NCBI GenBank assembly: GCA_008501735.1 | Contig: QQUF01000045.1 | Location: 124,001-188,000, forward strand | DNA from: Calditrichota bacterium | GTDB lineage: Bacteria > CLD3 | DNA: 64,000 nt | Direction of reading: 5' to 3' | Shown here: in pieces, positions 18,003-26,619 of the stretch | How the letters are laid out: every line of letters begins with the position of its first letter | How positions within the stretch are numbered: the stretch's first letter is position 1 | Notes under the pieces: model-generated | What the model saw: only the letters and a program-made list of their open reading frames with translations | The model's database searches: none | Told to the model about the DNA's origin: nothing | Made by a program: the position numbers and the translations under genes

Positions 18003-18557
18003 TCATAAATTAAAACCTGTGGTAAAATTGTAGTGTAAACCGTCTCTCGAACGAGAAACTGCGAAGTTAAACGGAAAATACATTCCGTCCATTTTCAAAC
18101 TGTAACCTGTTGCAAAGACAAAAGCAGGTTTAATGTCTTTTACACTTTTGTCTTTCATCGTAAGGTTTGGACCAAAAGCAAACTCAAAACCTGATGCAGT
18201 TCTAATTCCAAGAAGCCAAGAAACGCTTGGAATGAGAAGTGATTGGTCAAGCCCACCAACTAACGGAATGAATTCTGTCAAAGCGGTTACTCCATTATTT
18301 GTTGAAAAAAATCTTTTTTCAAATTGATAACCAAATTGAACAATCAAAGGATTCGCATCGAATTTATTTTTAAGTCGATTTTTATCCTCTCCAGTTACTA
18401 ACGTTAATCCAACTCTTGGACCTGATAGATTTAAAACTTTAACTCCTTTTTTATCTCCCCAATTTCTATTGGGAAGTTCACTTTGGGCGAACCCAACTTT
18501 GCTTCCAAACAAACAGAATGATAGAATTGCCGTTGCTATCAAATTTTTTGTTTTCAT
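18003..18557 (-). CDS. Exported outer-membrane beta-barrel-like protein
   Basis: A 184-residue protein with a signal peptide (MKTKNLIATAILSF...GFAQ, about 25 residues) and AAGGAAA before the ATG. The mature part has short alternating strands (VLNLSGPRVGLTLVTG, LIVQFGYQFEKRFF, FEFAFGPNLTM, FNFAVSRSRDGLHYNFTTGFNL) and ends in an aromatic-rich strand, as small outer-membrane barrels do. No family name can be given. It is transcribed away from a TetR regulator across a 133-base gap that carries two identical palindromes, so it is the probable target of that regulator. Confidence 0.75.
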   Translation of the reverse strand: MKTKNLIATAILSFCLFGSKVGFAQSELPNRNWGDKKGVKVLNLSGPRVGLTLVTGEDKNRLKNKFDANPLIVQFGYQFEKRFFSTNNGVTALTEFIPLVGGLDQSLLIPSVSWLLGIRTASGFEFAFGPNLTMKDKSVKDIKPAFVFATGYSLKMDGMYFPFNFAVSRSRDGLHYNFTTGFNL

Positions 18558-18593
18558 TTTAAATTTTCCTTTTGATTTAATGCTTAAATTAAA

Positions 18594-18633
18594 TTGACGT
18601 TGTCAACTTAAAAACAAAACTTGACCTTGTCAA
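18594..18633. promoter_or_regulatory. Twin operator TTGAC-N3-GTCAA, probable TetR binding sites
   Basis: Two 13-base palindromes, TTGACGTTGTCAA at 18594-18606 and TTGACCTTGTCAA at 18621-18633, share the same arms and differ only at the first base of the 3-base spacer. Their centres are 27 bases apart. They lie between the divergent TetR gene and outer-membrane gene. Perfect dyads in such a position are the usual operators of TetR proteins. Confidence 0.75.
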
Positions 18634-18690
18634 TATTTTTTTTACCTTTATCAAAAATTTTCTTAAAATGTTTAACAAAAAGTTAGAAAA

Positions 18691-19293
18691 ATGCCCAAAA
18701 AACAAAACTACCATCACGGAAATTTACGGCAGCAATTATTAACTAAAGCAGATGAGATGATTTCATCTGGTGGACTTGACAGCCTTACAATGCGAGAAAT
18801 TGGAAAACAAATAGGTGTTTCAAGAACTGCACCTTACAATCATTTTAAGGACAAGTCTGCTCTACTCTCGGCAGTTGCGACGGAATATTTTTTGGATTTG
18901 AAAAATAGGCTTAGTGCAATTGACGCAACTGATTACGAAGATGCAATGGATTATTTTAAAGCAATGAGCAACACCTATTTAGAATTTGCACTTGAAAATC
19001 CTGAACGTTATCAATTAATGTTTGGAAAAAATTCTTTGAGAAGAAGTGATTACCCTGAACTTAAAATTGCTGCTGACGAAGCATTTTATCAATTGATTTT
19101 GATAATTGAATTTTTACAAAGATATAATATTCTGAAGGAAGGAAATTCTCGTTCTTACGCTTACATTGCTTGGGCAAGTTTTCACGGACTTTCATCGTTA
19201 ATTATTGACAAGCAAATTGAGCATCAAGTTGATTCTAAAATTTTAACAGATTTTACAATCCAAACTTTGATTGAAGGAATGAAAAAAGATTAG
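18691..19293 (+). CDS. TetR/AcrR family transcriptional regulator
   Basis: A 200-residue DNA-binding repressor-type protein. The N-terminal helix-turn-helix is clear (residues 10-57: ADEMISSGGLDSLTMREIGKQIGVSRTAPYNHFKDKSALL). The C-terminal ligand domain looks like the WHG/TetR_C_33 type, with ENPERYQLMFG and YIAWASFHGLSSLI. Such regulators sense a small molecule and release operators. The divergent outer-membrane gene and the twin palindromes at 18594-18633 suggest it controls that gene and itself. It overlaps the convergent TMEM175-like gene by four bases. Confidence 0.92.
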   Translation: MPKKQNYHHGNLRQQLLTKADEMISSGGLDSLTMREIGKQIGVSRTAPYNHFKDKSALLSAVATEYFLDLKNRLSAIDATDYEDAMDYFKAMSNTYLEFALENPERYQLMFGKNSLRRSDYPELKIAADEAFYQLILIIEFLQRYNILKEGNSRSYAYIAWASFHGLSSLIIDKQIEHQVDSKILTDFTIQTLIEGMKKD

Positions 19294-20021
19294 GCATTTT
19301 TATTTTTAAATTTCCGCGAAAAATAAATCGAATTTGCTGCTTCTAAAGGTCCGATTAACCAATAAATCATTCCTGCCCATTTCGAATCTTCGATTTCTCC
19401 AAAGAAGGCGATGCAAACGGACAAAAAAGAAATAACTACACAAATCAAAAAGGCATTAATTCCTAATTTGGTTTGTGAAATTTCGTATTGATTTAATTCT
19501 AACTTCTCTTTTAAAGTCAGAACGTGAAAATACATTAAGGTAAGAACTGTCGCTATTGCAAAAAAACCACTCGAATAAATTATCATTAATGTTGGAACTT
19601 GCTCGCCGACGATTGAAATATTTACACTAATGTTAAATCCCAGAATTTCCTTGAGCAAAAGCGAATCAATCAAAAGTGTAGTCAAAAATTTTAACGGATA
19701 AATGTAGAACAGAACGAAAAAGAGAAGAAAGCCATTTAAAATTATCATTTTGGTATCCGAAACACCATAATGCCGAAAGAACTTGTAATGCCTAAACCAA
19801 ATCGCAAAAATTACTAAGAATGTTACACCAAAAGAGACAAAGCCTTCCATAATCAATTGTAATTCATTGAATGTTTTCGGCACTTCAAGCGAAACAATCA
19901 ACAATGCAATTGCGATTGCAAAGACAGCATCACTTAATCCTTCAACTCTGGAAACTTCATTCCCTCTCCAACGAAAATCATTTTTGCCAAATTCATTTTT
20001 GATTGCTTGTTGACGAATCAT
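19290..20021 (-). CDS. TMEM175-like (DUF1211) potassium channel family protein
   Basis: A 243-residue membrane protein with about six hydrophobic helices. The first helix carries the family signature RVEGLSDAVFAIAIALLI (the SD in TM1 forms the ion path in bacterial TMEM175), followed by IWFRHYKFFRHYG after TM3. Bacterial TMEM175 proteins form tetrameric K+-permeable channels. Its start overlaps the CotH gene stop as ATGA, so it is translationally coupled as the last gene of the groES-like/folA/CotH operon. The reason for that grouping is not evident. Confidence 0.85.
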   Translation of the reverse strand: MIRQQAIKNEFGKNDFRWRGNEVSRVEGLSDAVFAIAIALLIVSLEVPKTFNELQLIMEGFVSFGVTFLVIFAIWFRHYKFFRHYGVSDTKMIILNGFLLFFVLFYIYPLKFLTTLLIDSLLLKEILGFNISVNISIVGEQVPTLMIIYSSGFFAIATVLTLMYFHVLTLKEKLELNQYEISQTKLGINAFLICVVISFLSVCIAFFGEIEDSKWAGMIYWLIGPLEAANSIYFSRKFKNKNA

Positions 20022-23000
20022 TTTAACAAGACCATTTTTTTCACAATTTTAAAATCCTGACTTTCAAGTCTGTAAAAATAAATTCCGCTTGAAACAGGTT
20101 TTTCTAAAGAATTTGTGCCATTCCAAACAACTGTTCCTTTTTGTTTTTTTATCTCAAACTCTTTTACTGTTTCACCTAAAATATTAAAAATTGTCAACTT
20201 ACTTTTTTCGTAATTCCTAACTCGTAACTCGTAATTAATCGTAGTTGTTGGATTAAATGGATTTGGAAAATTTTGACTTAAACTGAATTTCTTTGGTGTT
20301 AAGTCTTTTTCTTCAATACTCGTAGGGAAATCATTAATTTCACCCGGAGTTCCGAAGGGGCTCAAACTTATCGACCAATTTTCAGGTAAAGAATTATCGC
20401 TCAAAGGGTCTTTTAAAGACAATGTTTTTCCAGTTCCGTTAGCTTCAGAAGACCAAAGTGAATCAGGCTCAAATTTCACCGAATCCACTAAAGTTCCAAA
20501 CAAATCGTAAAGTTTAATTTCATCGCCGTTGCTACTTAAACCAAAATTAAACTCGCCTACAAAATTTTGAACACTTGGATTAAAATTCACAAAATCAGTA
20601 GTATCTCTACAAATGACAAGAAATTCTTGTGGAGGTAAAAATGTAGAATCAGGAAAAACAAAAACATTCCCTGTGTCAGAATCAGTGATTTTCCAAGAAC
20701 TCAAATTTACTGTTTCAGAGCTAGAGTTGAAAACTTCAAACCAATCTTCTGTATCGAAATTCGGTTCAGAGTTATAATTTATTTCGTTGATTACAATTGA
20801 ATCACTTACCGTTGTAGAATCAATTGCAAAAATTGCATATTTCAAGATATTGTCAGTAATTGTAAAATTGATTTCTAAAGAATCATTAAAAGTTGGTCCA
20901 GTCCAACCAACAAAAGTATAACCTTCTTTTGGTATTAATTTCAATTTCATTTTTGCACCGTTGAAGAAAAGTCCACTCAATGCTCCATTTTCCATTGCTC
21001 TGTCATTAAAAATCAAGTCCGCTGCCTCTGACGGTGCAACTTGAAAATAAATATTTGAAGTAGTGCCAGAAAGTCCAAATTTATTAATCACATGATTCCG
21101 AACGTATGGATTTCTATTGTTTGCAAAAACAATCATATTTTGTATATCTGAATTCCATTGTGAAAGACTTCCTCCATTCCAACGGCTTAAGTGGTTTTGA
21201 ATCTCATAAAATATCTTGTCTTTTTTTGAGTTAATATTTGCAACCATCGAGTCTGCGACAAAAACTTTATTCAAGAGATAAGCGAATTCATTAATGAAGT
21301 AATTTTGATAATCAGAATTTTCTAAAAGCTTCCTTAAATAAAGAGTTGACCAAGGAGGATTTGGCCAACTTGGTCCATTTGGTTCAGTAGCAAAATCTAA
21401 AGTATTATTTGTATAGGAACTAAATCCAAAATCTGTATCAAATAACATCCAACGCCATTTCCCATCTGAAGAACGTTTTCTCCACATACTTGAATTATTT
21501 CCAGGCCAATCTGTGTTATCAAAATAAATTTGAGAGATTTGGTATTGTGTAAAATTCAACAAATCAATCATTTTACTTGCTGAATCATAAACAGCACTGT
21601 CCGTGAAATTATTTGTTTCAAAATAATTTTCTAATTGATTGAAAGAATTAATACTTCCTGCTTTAACTTCACTTCCATTTTTTATTAAATCAATACTGTC
21701 TTGGCTAACTCCGTGATGGTGAAAAATATAATCTGCATTTAGTTTTTCTCGCAAATTCAACATTCCCCAATACTGCCCATTTAAGTACAAAACTGCTGGA
21801 CGAAATTTTTGTAAATCAATGTTCAAATCGTCAACAAGTGAAGTCATAACTCCATCTCGAAACATTGTATTATTCCAATCATTTCCAGAATTTCGCATCA
21901 TAAAAGAGTTAAAATTTTTAATCTCAGAATCTGGAAAAATTTCATATTCAATTTCTTTTATTCCATATTCGCTTCTTGCAAAAATCGACATAGATTTTTG
22001 AGAATGCCCTCTACTCCAACCACCTGAAATTTTAATTCCACAATCTAACTCAAACCCTAAATTCCCACTTTCATCAAAAAATTCTGTGTGAGCTGGGCGT
22101 TCCCAATCTTGCCAAAAATTTGCATTAAAATAAGGATAATTCGGGTCTGCATTAGGACCTAAAGCATAAATTCCAAAATTCTCGTCCCAAAGATTTTCAG
22201 GTGTAGTTGAAATCGAAACAACAGGCAAAGTTTTACTAACATTCATAAAGTAAGTCTTTGTAACTACTTCACTTGGTAAAAAACCTACTTCAAAACTTCT
22301 TGCTCTTAAAACTGTCGTTTGTAAAACTGAAATTGGATTTGTATAAACTTGTGAAGTATCAGTCGGTTCTGTTCCATCTAACGAGAAACGAATTACAGAA
22401 TTTGGTGAATTTGAGTTTAAATTAACTGTAATCGAATTTTGGTAAAAACCATTTGGTTGCGAGAAATTAGGAACTTCTGCAAAATTTAAATAACCAGGAT
22501 TTACATTCGCAGTTTCAGGAGTCGGTTGGTCAAAAATTACAAAAGTTGAATCTGCATTCGGGAACCTACCAAATGAGAAATTGCTTGGAACTTGTCCGAA
22601 AGTTAAAGAATCAATTATTTGTCCATTTGAATCAGAAATTACTAAAAATTCACCGCCTGAACTCAAATTAAAATTCGTGTGTAAATTTGGAATTGCAAAG
22701 CTAAGAAGTGGATTTAAACCTTGTGGAACTAAAGGAGAATTCTCCATTCCAAGTACTAAAAATGGAATCGCTGTCAAATCGGAAGAAGTTGTTGAGGCGT
22801 TATGAACTTGAATTGACAAAACATTTTGTCCTTGAACTAGAAGATTTTGAAAATTATTCAATTTATAAACTAATGGCAAACCTCCGTTGTAAATTTCTGC
22901 TTCTCTTCCTCCATTAGATAAAGTATTAAAAGGAGGTGACAAACCGCTAATATTTTCTCTGGCAATTTCAACTCCGTTCAAGTAGGCGATGAAAGAATCG

Positions 23001-23551
23001 TCAAAATCCATAAAAAATAAAGCGAAAGTTATATTTTGTAAATCTGTAACAGTGAATTCTTGCCTTAAGTAAACAGAAGTAACTTGCGGAATTACCGTGT
23101 TGTCATCTCCGTCTCCATAACCAACACCAGTTTGACCATTTAACCAAGAATTATCATTAAAATTAATTTCTTTCCAAGTTACGGGAGGCTCTGAGTTTCC
23201 CACAAAATATTTACAATTATCGCCTTCATTGATTACTGTTTCCCAATGATTCGCTCCTTTAATGTCTTTTCCAGAAGCCCAAAGTAAAAAATATTCTTGC
23301 GGATTTAGAGTTTTGGAAGGGAATGTCCATTTTCCCAAATCAGTTGAGTCATCTGAAATCGAATAGTTTTGCAAATTTATTGGTATACTTCCATAATTAA
23401 ATAATTCAATCCAATCAGAGGAATCTCCGTCTTCGTCAAAAATCGTTGTTGTGTTCGATGACATAAATTCATTAATCAAAATGTCTTGAGAAATTGCAAG
23501 GCTTGATAAAATGAAAATCAGAGCTTGAACTAAAGTTATTTTTTTTAGCAT
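20018..23551 (-). CDS. Secreted CotH-kinase family protein with lamin-tail domains and T9SS sorting domain
   Basis: A 1177-residue exported protein. In order: signal peptide (about 1-20), lamin-tail domain (ILINEFMSSNTTTIFDEDGDSSDWIELFN), a galactose-binding-like region (FDDSFIAYLNGVEIAREN), a chitobiase C-terminal-like domain (FSLDGTEPTDTSQVYTNPI), the CotH domain (MRNSGNDWNNTMFRDG...YWGMLNLREKL...WRWMLFDTDFGF), a second lamin-tail domain (VINEINYNSE...DWFEVFN), and a T9SS type A sorting domain (QNFPNPFNPTT...GIYFYRLE). CotH proteins of spores are atypical protein kinases; secreted bacterial forms with lamin tails are common on surfaces and not well understood. It overlaps folA by 7 bases. 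Confidence 0.92.
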   Translation of the reverse strand: MLKKITLVQALIFILSSLAISQDILINEFMSSNTTTIFDEDGDSSDWIELFNYGSIPINLQNYSISDDSTDLGKWTFPSKTLNPQEYFLLWASGKDIKGANHWETVINEGDNCKYFVGNSEPPVTWKEINFNDNSWLNGQTGVGYGDGDDNTVIPQVTSVYLRQEFTVTDLQNITFALFFMDFDDSFIAYLNGVEIARENISGLSPPFNTLSNGGREAEIYNGGLPLVYKLNNFQNLLVQGQNVLSIQVHNASTTSSDLTAIPFLVLGMENSPLVPQGLNPLLSFAIPNLHTNFNLSSGGEFLVISDSNGQIIDSLTFGQVPSNFSFGRFPNADSTFVIFDQPTPETANVNPGYLNFAEVPNFSQPNGFYQNSITVNLNSNSPNSVIRFSLDGTEPTDTSQVYTNPISVLQTTVLRARSFEVGFLPSEVVTKTYFMNVSKTLPVVSISTTPENLWDENFGIYALGPNADPNYPYFNANFWQDWERPAHTEFFDESGNLGFELDCGIKISGGWSRGHSQKSMSIFARSEYGIKEIEYEIFPDSEIKNFNSFMMRNSGNDWNNTMFRDGVMTSLVDDLNIDLQKFRPAVLYLNGQYWGMLNLREKLNADYIFHHHGVSQDSIDLIKNGSEVKAGSINSFNQLENYFETNNFTDSAVYDSASKMIDLLNFTQYQISQIYFDNTDWPGNNSSMWRKRSSDGKWRWMLFDTDFGFSSYTNNTLDFATEPNGPSWPNPPWSTLYLRKLLENSDYQNYFINEFAYLLNKVFVADSMVANINSKKDKIFYEIQNHLSRWNGGSLSQWNSDIQNMIVFANNRNPYVRNHVINKFGLSGTTSNIYFQVAPSEAADLIFNDRAMENGALSGLFFNGAKMKLKLIPKEGYTFVGWTGPTFNDSLEINFTITDNILKYAIFAIDSTTVSDSIVINEINYNSEPNFDTEDWFEVFNSSSETVNLSSWKITDSDTGNVFVFPDSTFLPPQEFLVICRDTTDFVNFNPSVQNFVGEFNFGLSSNGDEIKLYDLFGTLVDSVKFEPDSLWSSEANGTGKTLSLKDPLSDNSLPENWSISLSPFGTPGEINDFPTSIEEKDLTPKKFSLSQNFPNPFNPTTTINYELRVRNYEKSKLTIFNILGETVKEFEIKKQKGTVVWNGTNSLEKPVSSGIYFYRLESQDFKIVKKMVLLK

Positions 23552-24012
23552 TTTTCAAATTCCACAAAAGTAAAATTAGTGTATTCAATTTTTTCGACTT
23601 CTTTCCACTTGGTAAAATCAATTTTGGGAAAGTAAGTATCACCAACAAAACTACCTTTTATAAAAGATAGGTACATTTTTTCGACCAAATCTTGCTCAAG
23701 AGTTTGTTTATAAATTGTTGCTCCACCACAAATGAAAATGTCATTCTCAAACTGTTTTGCTTCAGTAATCGCGTCTTTTAAACTACTACAAACAGTGGCA
23801 TTTTCAAAATCAATACCCAAATGACTAACAACGAAATTTCTCGTCGTTTTTGTGTCTCCACTAAAAATTTGAAAAGATTTTCGCCCAAAGATTACTGATT
23901 GGTTTTCTACAATCTTCAGAAAGTGTTCGTATTCTTCTGGGAAATCCCAAGGCAATCCATTCCCTGAGCCAATTAAAAAATTTTCATCAAAGGCTGAAAT
24001 TAATTTTATCAT
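23545..24012 (-). CDS. folA: Dihydrofolate reductase
   Basis: A 155-residue NADPH-dependent enzyme that makes tetrahydrofolate. Visible features are LIGSGNGLPWDFPEEYEHF (substrate loop), VIFGRKSFQIF (cofactor binding) and ICGGATIYKQTL with the later YLSFIKGSFVGDTYFP. Aligned on LPW, the proton-donor position (Asp27 in E. coli) is Glu, a substitution known from vertebrate enzymes and still catalytic. Length is normal. It lies one base after the groES-like stop and overlaps the CotH start, placing it inside a tight operon with a secreted protein. Confidence 0.9.
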   Translation of the reverse strand: MIKLISAFDENFLIGSGNGLPWDFPEEYEHFLKIVENQSVIFGRKSFQIFSGDTKTTRNFVVSHLGIDFENATVCSSLKDAITEAKQFENDIFICGGATIYKQTLEQDLVEKMYLSFIKGSFVGDTYFPKIDFTKWKEVEKIEYTNFTFVEFEKC

Positions 24013-24013
24013 T

Positions 24014-24391
24014 TTAGTCTAATTCATCAATTTCGTTTGATAAAAGATTATCTCGAATAATTGCCAAAATTCCAATTTGTGGAACGATTAGGTATTTTTT
24101 GCCTTCAAATTCTATCTCAATTGCCTCTCTTTTAAGGAAAATTGCATAATCTCCAATTCTGACTTGAAGCGGAATGTAACGAGGTTCATTTCCAGAATTT
24201 GCCCAAGGTTCTGATGAATCATTATTAGGAATTACGTAACCAGGACCAACATTTACAATCGTTCCACTTTGCACATTTTCTTTTTCAGAAATTCCCGGAG
24301 GAAGGTAAAGCCCTGCATTTGTCTTATTTTTTTCGGAGTCAGGTTCAACTAAAACTCTATCGCCAATAATTATTATTTCTTTATTCTTCAT
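24014..24391 (-). CDS. GroES-like co-chaperonin family protein
   Basis: A 125-residue cpn10-fold protein: IIGDRVLVEPDSEKNKTNAGLYLPPG, NVQSGTIVNVGPGYVIP, a DYAIF loop, then YLIVPQIGILAII. It is longer than classical GroES (about 95) because of an insert after VGPG (NDSSEPWANSGNEPRYIPLQVRIG) and an acidic tail. No groEL is adjacent, so it is likely the accessory GroES-like protein found beside the main groESL in this group (inference). It is the first gene of the operon leading to folA, CotH and TMEM175-like genes. Confidence 0.85.
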   Translation of the reverse strand: MKNKEIIIIGDRVLVEPDSEKNKTNAGLYLPPGISEKENVQSGTIVNVGPGYVIPNNDSSEPWANSGNEPRYIPLQVRIGDYAIFLKREAIEIEFEGKKYLIVPQIGILAIIRDNLLSNEIDELD

Positions 24392-24552
24392 TTTAAACCT
24401 ATTTTTTGAAGTTAGTTTTTCAAATTTAACAATTTTTTGAACCTCAAAATTGAAAGATTTAAAATTTATTTAACAAAACTGACATACAGTCGTCAAAAGT
24501 ATTTTGCATCTTAGCCAAAACAATAGAAAATCTAAACTTAGGAGAATTTCAA

Positions 24553-25635
24553 ATGTCTAAAACTTTAGTAATGATTGGAACTCAAAAAGGTGCTTTTCAC
24601 CTTTGGTCAGATGAGAAACGTGAAAAGTGGGAAGTCGAAGGACCAATTTTAAAAGGTTGGAAAGTCCAAGATATTGTTCTTGATCAAAGAACAGAACCAA
24701 CAATGTACGCTTCCGTTGGACATTACGTTTACGGACCAACAGTTCACATCTCTAAGAATTTGGGCAAAAATTGGGAAGTCGTCGAAAGTTCTCCTCGTTA
24801 CGAAAAAGATTCTAAGAAAAAGCTAAATGGAATTTGGTGCATTGTTCCTGGTCGTGAAAGTGAACCCGAGACTATTTTTGCAGGAGTTGACGAAGCAGGA
24901 CTTTTTGTTTCAAAAGACAAAGGTTACACTTGGGAAGAATTCAAAGGACTTTCAAATCACAAAACAAGTAACGAATGGTATCCAGGTTTAGGAGGACTTT
25001 GTTGTCATTCAATTGCTCTTGACCCAAAAAATGAAAAAAGAATGTGGGTTGGAATTTCAGCAGTTGGAACTTTTTATACAGAAGACGGAGGCAAAACTTG
25101 GCAAACTCAAAACGAAGGTGTTACAAAAGTCATTGAGTGTAAAGAACATAAAGACATTGGATTTTGCGTTCACCACCTTTTAGTTGACTCCAAAAATACA
25201 AATCGCCTTTTCCAACAAAATCACAGAGGAGTTTACCGAAGTGATAATGGTGGGAAATCTTGGACGAAAATCGAAAACGGACTACCAACAAGTTTTGGCT
25301 TTCCAATGGCAATTTCACCGCAAAATTCAGACACACTTTTTGTAATTCCTCTCGAAAGTGATGAGTACAGAATGACCAAAGACGGAAAATTATCTGTTTA
25401 TAGAACTACAAACGCAGGCAAAACTTGGGAAGAGAAAACTCAAGGTTTACCAAAGAACTCTTTTGTTACAGTTTTGCGTCAATCTTTAAATACTGACAAC
25501 CACAAGGAAACAGGAGTTTATTTTGGAACTGCAAACGGGCAAATGTTCTGTAGTAAAGACAATGGCGAAAGTTGGTCACAAATGCCAGGGATTTACCCAA
25601 GAATTCTAAGTGTAAACACAGCGATTATCGAATGA
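24553..25635 (+). CDS. Cytoplasmic BNR/sortilin-like beta-propeller protein
   Basis: A 360-residue protein without signal peptide; AGGAG precedes the ATG. It has six evenly spaced Asp-box repeats (NLGKNW, DKGYTW, DGGKTW, NGGKSW, NAGKTW, DNGESW), so it is a propeller of the exo-sialidase/sortilin fold, but the catalytic residues of a sialidase cannot be made out. The family is widespread and has no proven reaction. Its stop overlaps the start of a MoaD/ThiS-like gene as ATGA, an arrangement that suggests a functional pair. Confidence 0.85.
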   Translation: MSKTLVMIGTQKGAFHLWSDEKREKWEVEGPILKGWKVQDIVLDQRTEPTMYASVGHYVYGPTVHISKNLGKNWEVVESSPRYEKDSKKKLNGIWCIVPGRESEPETIFAGVDEAGLFVSKDKGYTWEEFKGLSNHKTSNEWYPGLGGLCCHSIALDPKNEKRMWVGISAVGTFYTEDGGKTWQTQNEGVTKVIECKEHKDIGFCVHHLLVDSKNTNRLFQQNHRGVYRSDNGGKSWTKIENGLPTSFGFPMAISPQNSDTLFVIPLESDEYRMTKDGKLSVYRTTNAGKTWEEKTQGLPKNSFVTVLRQSLNTDNHKETGVYFGTANGQMFCSKDNGESWSQMPGIYPRILSVNTAIIE

Positions 25636-25928
25636 AAACTTTAGACAAAAAAATCAAAATTCCAGTAAAGATTCCTGGGATTCTAACAAACTGTACAAAT
25701 GGAGCAAAAACTATTTTTGTTTCTGCAAACAAATTGAACGAATGTTTCTCAGAACTTTATAATAAATTCCCCCTTTTGAAAATGCACATTTTAGATGAAA
25801 ATGAAAACTTGAGACCTCACATTCTTTTTTTCTACAACCAAGAGAATGTGAGTTGGCTTGATTCGCTTGAAATTGATTTGAAAGAAGGAGACAAAATTCA
25901 AATCATTCAAGCTGTTTCAGGGGGATAA
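25632..25928 (+). CDS. MoaD/ThiS-like ubiquitin-fold protein with C-terminal Gly-Gly
   Basis: A 98-residue beta-grasp protein. The start ATG 25632 overlaps the propeller stop (ATGA); a longer in-frame reading upstream lies inside the propeller gene and is unlikely. Features are a strand-rich start (IKIPVKIPGILTNCTNGAKTIFV), a helix (LNECFSELYNKFPLLK), a GD-type turn (LKEGDKIQIIQAVSGG) and the exposed C-terminal diglycine used by sulfur carriers for adenylation and thiocarboxylation. It could deliver sulfur for a cofactor or be a protein modifier; no E1-like MoeB/ThiF gene is near. A molybdopterin-type enzyme occurs at 54.7 kb, but no link is shown. Confidence 0.85.
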   Translation: MKTLDKKIKIPVKIPGILTNCTNGAKTIFVSANKLNECFSELYNKFPLLKMHILDENENLRPHILFFYNQENVSWLDSLEIDLKEGDKIQIIQAVSGG

Positions 25929-25934
25929 ATTTTC

Positions 25935-26612
25935 TTAGCTCTTAATTCTTTTAAGAGCTTCTCTTTTGCTTAAACCCGAAAGAATTTCCTCGTGAGTTTT
26001 TACGAATTCGATAACCCAATTTGAATCTGAGTAAGAGTATTCACGTAATACCCAACCGATTGCTTTACGGATAAAAAATTCTTTTTCGTGAGCTAATTTG
26101 AGAATAATTTTTGAAAGAAATTCTGTGTTAGTTTCTTCTCTGTGCTTAAGGTGAGCAAGAATTGAAGCTCTTCTTACCCAAAAATTTTTGGATTCTGACC
26201 AAACTTCTAAAGTTTTTTCAAGATTTCTGTTCTTGAGAATTAATGGACTAATTAATTTGCTACAAATCCAATCTAGAGTGTCCCAATTCGTAGCTGTAAA
26301 AACTAACTTTTCAAAAAATGGAAATGCTTCGAGGGTAATGAATTTCTTATTCGATTCAGCAACATCAAGTGCAAAGTACATTTCTTCCCTACTCTTTCCT
26401 TCCCAAAGTTCTAAAATGATTTTTTGGTATTCTTCTTGGGTTTGAATTTTGAAGTTCTTTTTAACTTCTTTGAAGATTTGTCTTCTTTTCGGCGAATTAA
26501 CTCCGTAAAAGAACTGCTCAGTTTTCATATAGGCTTGCATTCTTTTTGCATTTTCGATGTCTTGAGCATCTTTAAGCCGAGTTAGCAATTCTTTTACGAA
26601 ATTATATTTCAT
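25935..26612 (-). CDS. alkD: DNA alkylation repair protein, AlkD-like DNA glycosylase
   Basis: A 225-residue all-helical HEAT-repeat glycosylase that removes N3- and N7-alkylpurines without flipping the base. The key residues line up almost exactly with Bacillus cereus AlkD: Trp110 and Asp114 in NWDTLDWICSKLI, Arg148 in FWVRRASIL, and Trp187 in EFFIRKAIGWVLREYS. Full length. It is convergent with the MoaD-like gene, with six bases between the stops, and separate from the exported proteins upstream. Confidence 0.93.
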   Translation of the reverse strand: MKYNFVKELLTRLKDAQDIENAKRMQAYMKTEQFFYGVNSPKRRQIFKEVKKNFKIQTQEEYQKIILELWEGKSREEMYFALDVAESNKKFITLEAFPFFEKLVFTATNWDTLDWICSKLISPLILKNRNLEKTLEVWSESKNFWVRRASILAHLKHREETNTEFLSKIILKLAHEKEFFIRKAIGWVLREYSYSDSNWVIEFVKTHEEILSGLSKREALKRIKS

Positions 26613-26619
26613 TGGAAAT

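Noticed and set aside
19290-24391. CotH protein as a spore-coat kinase system
   Set aside because: No sporulation genes are present; the lamin-tail and T9SS domains indicate a secreted surface protein instead.
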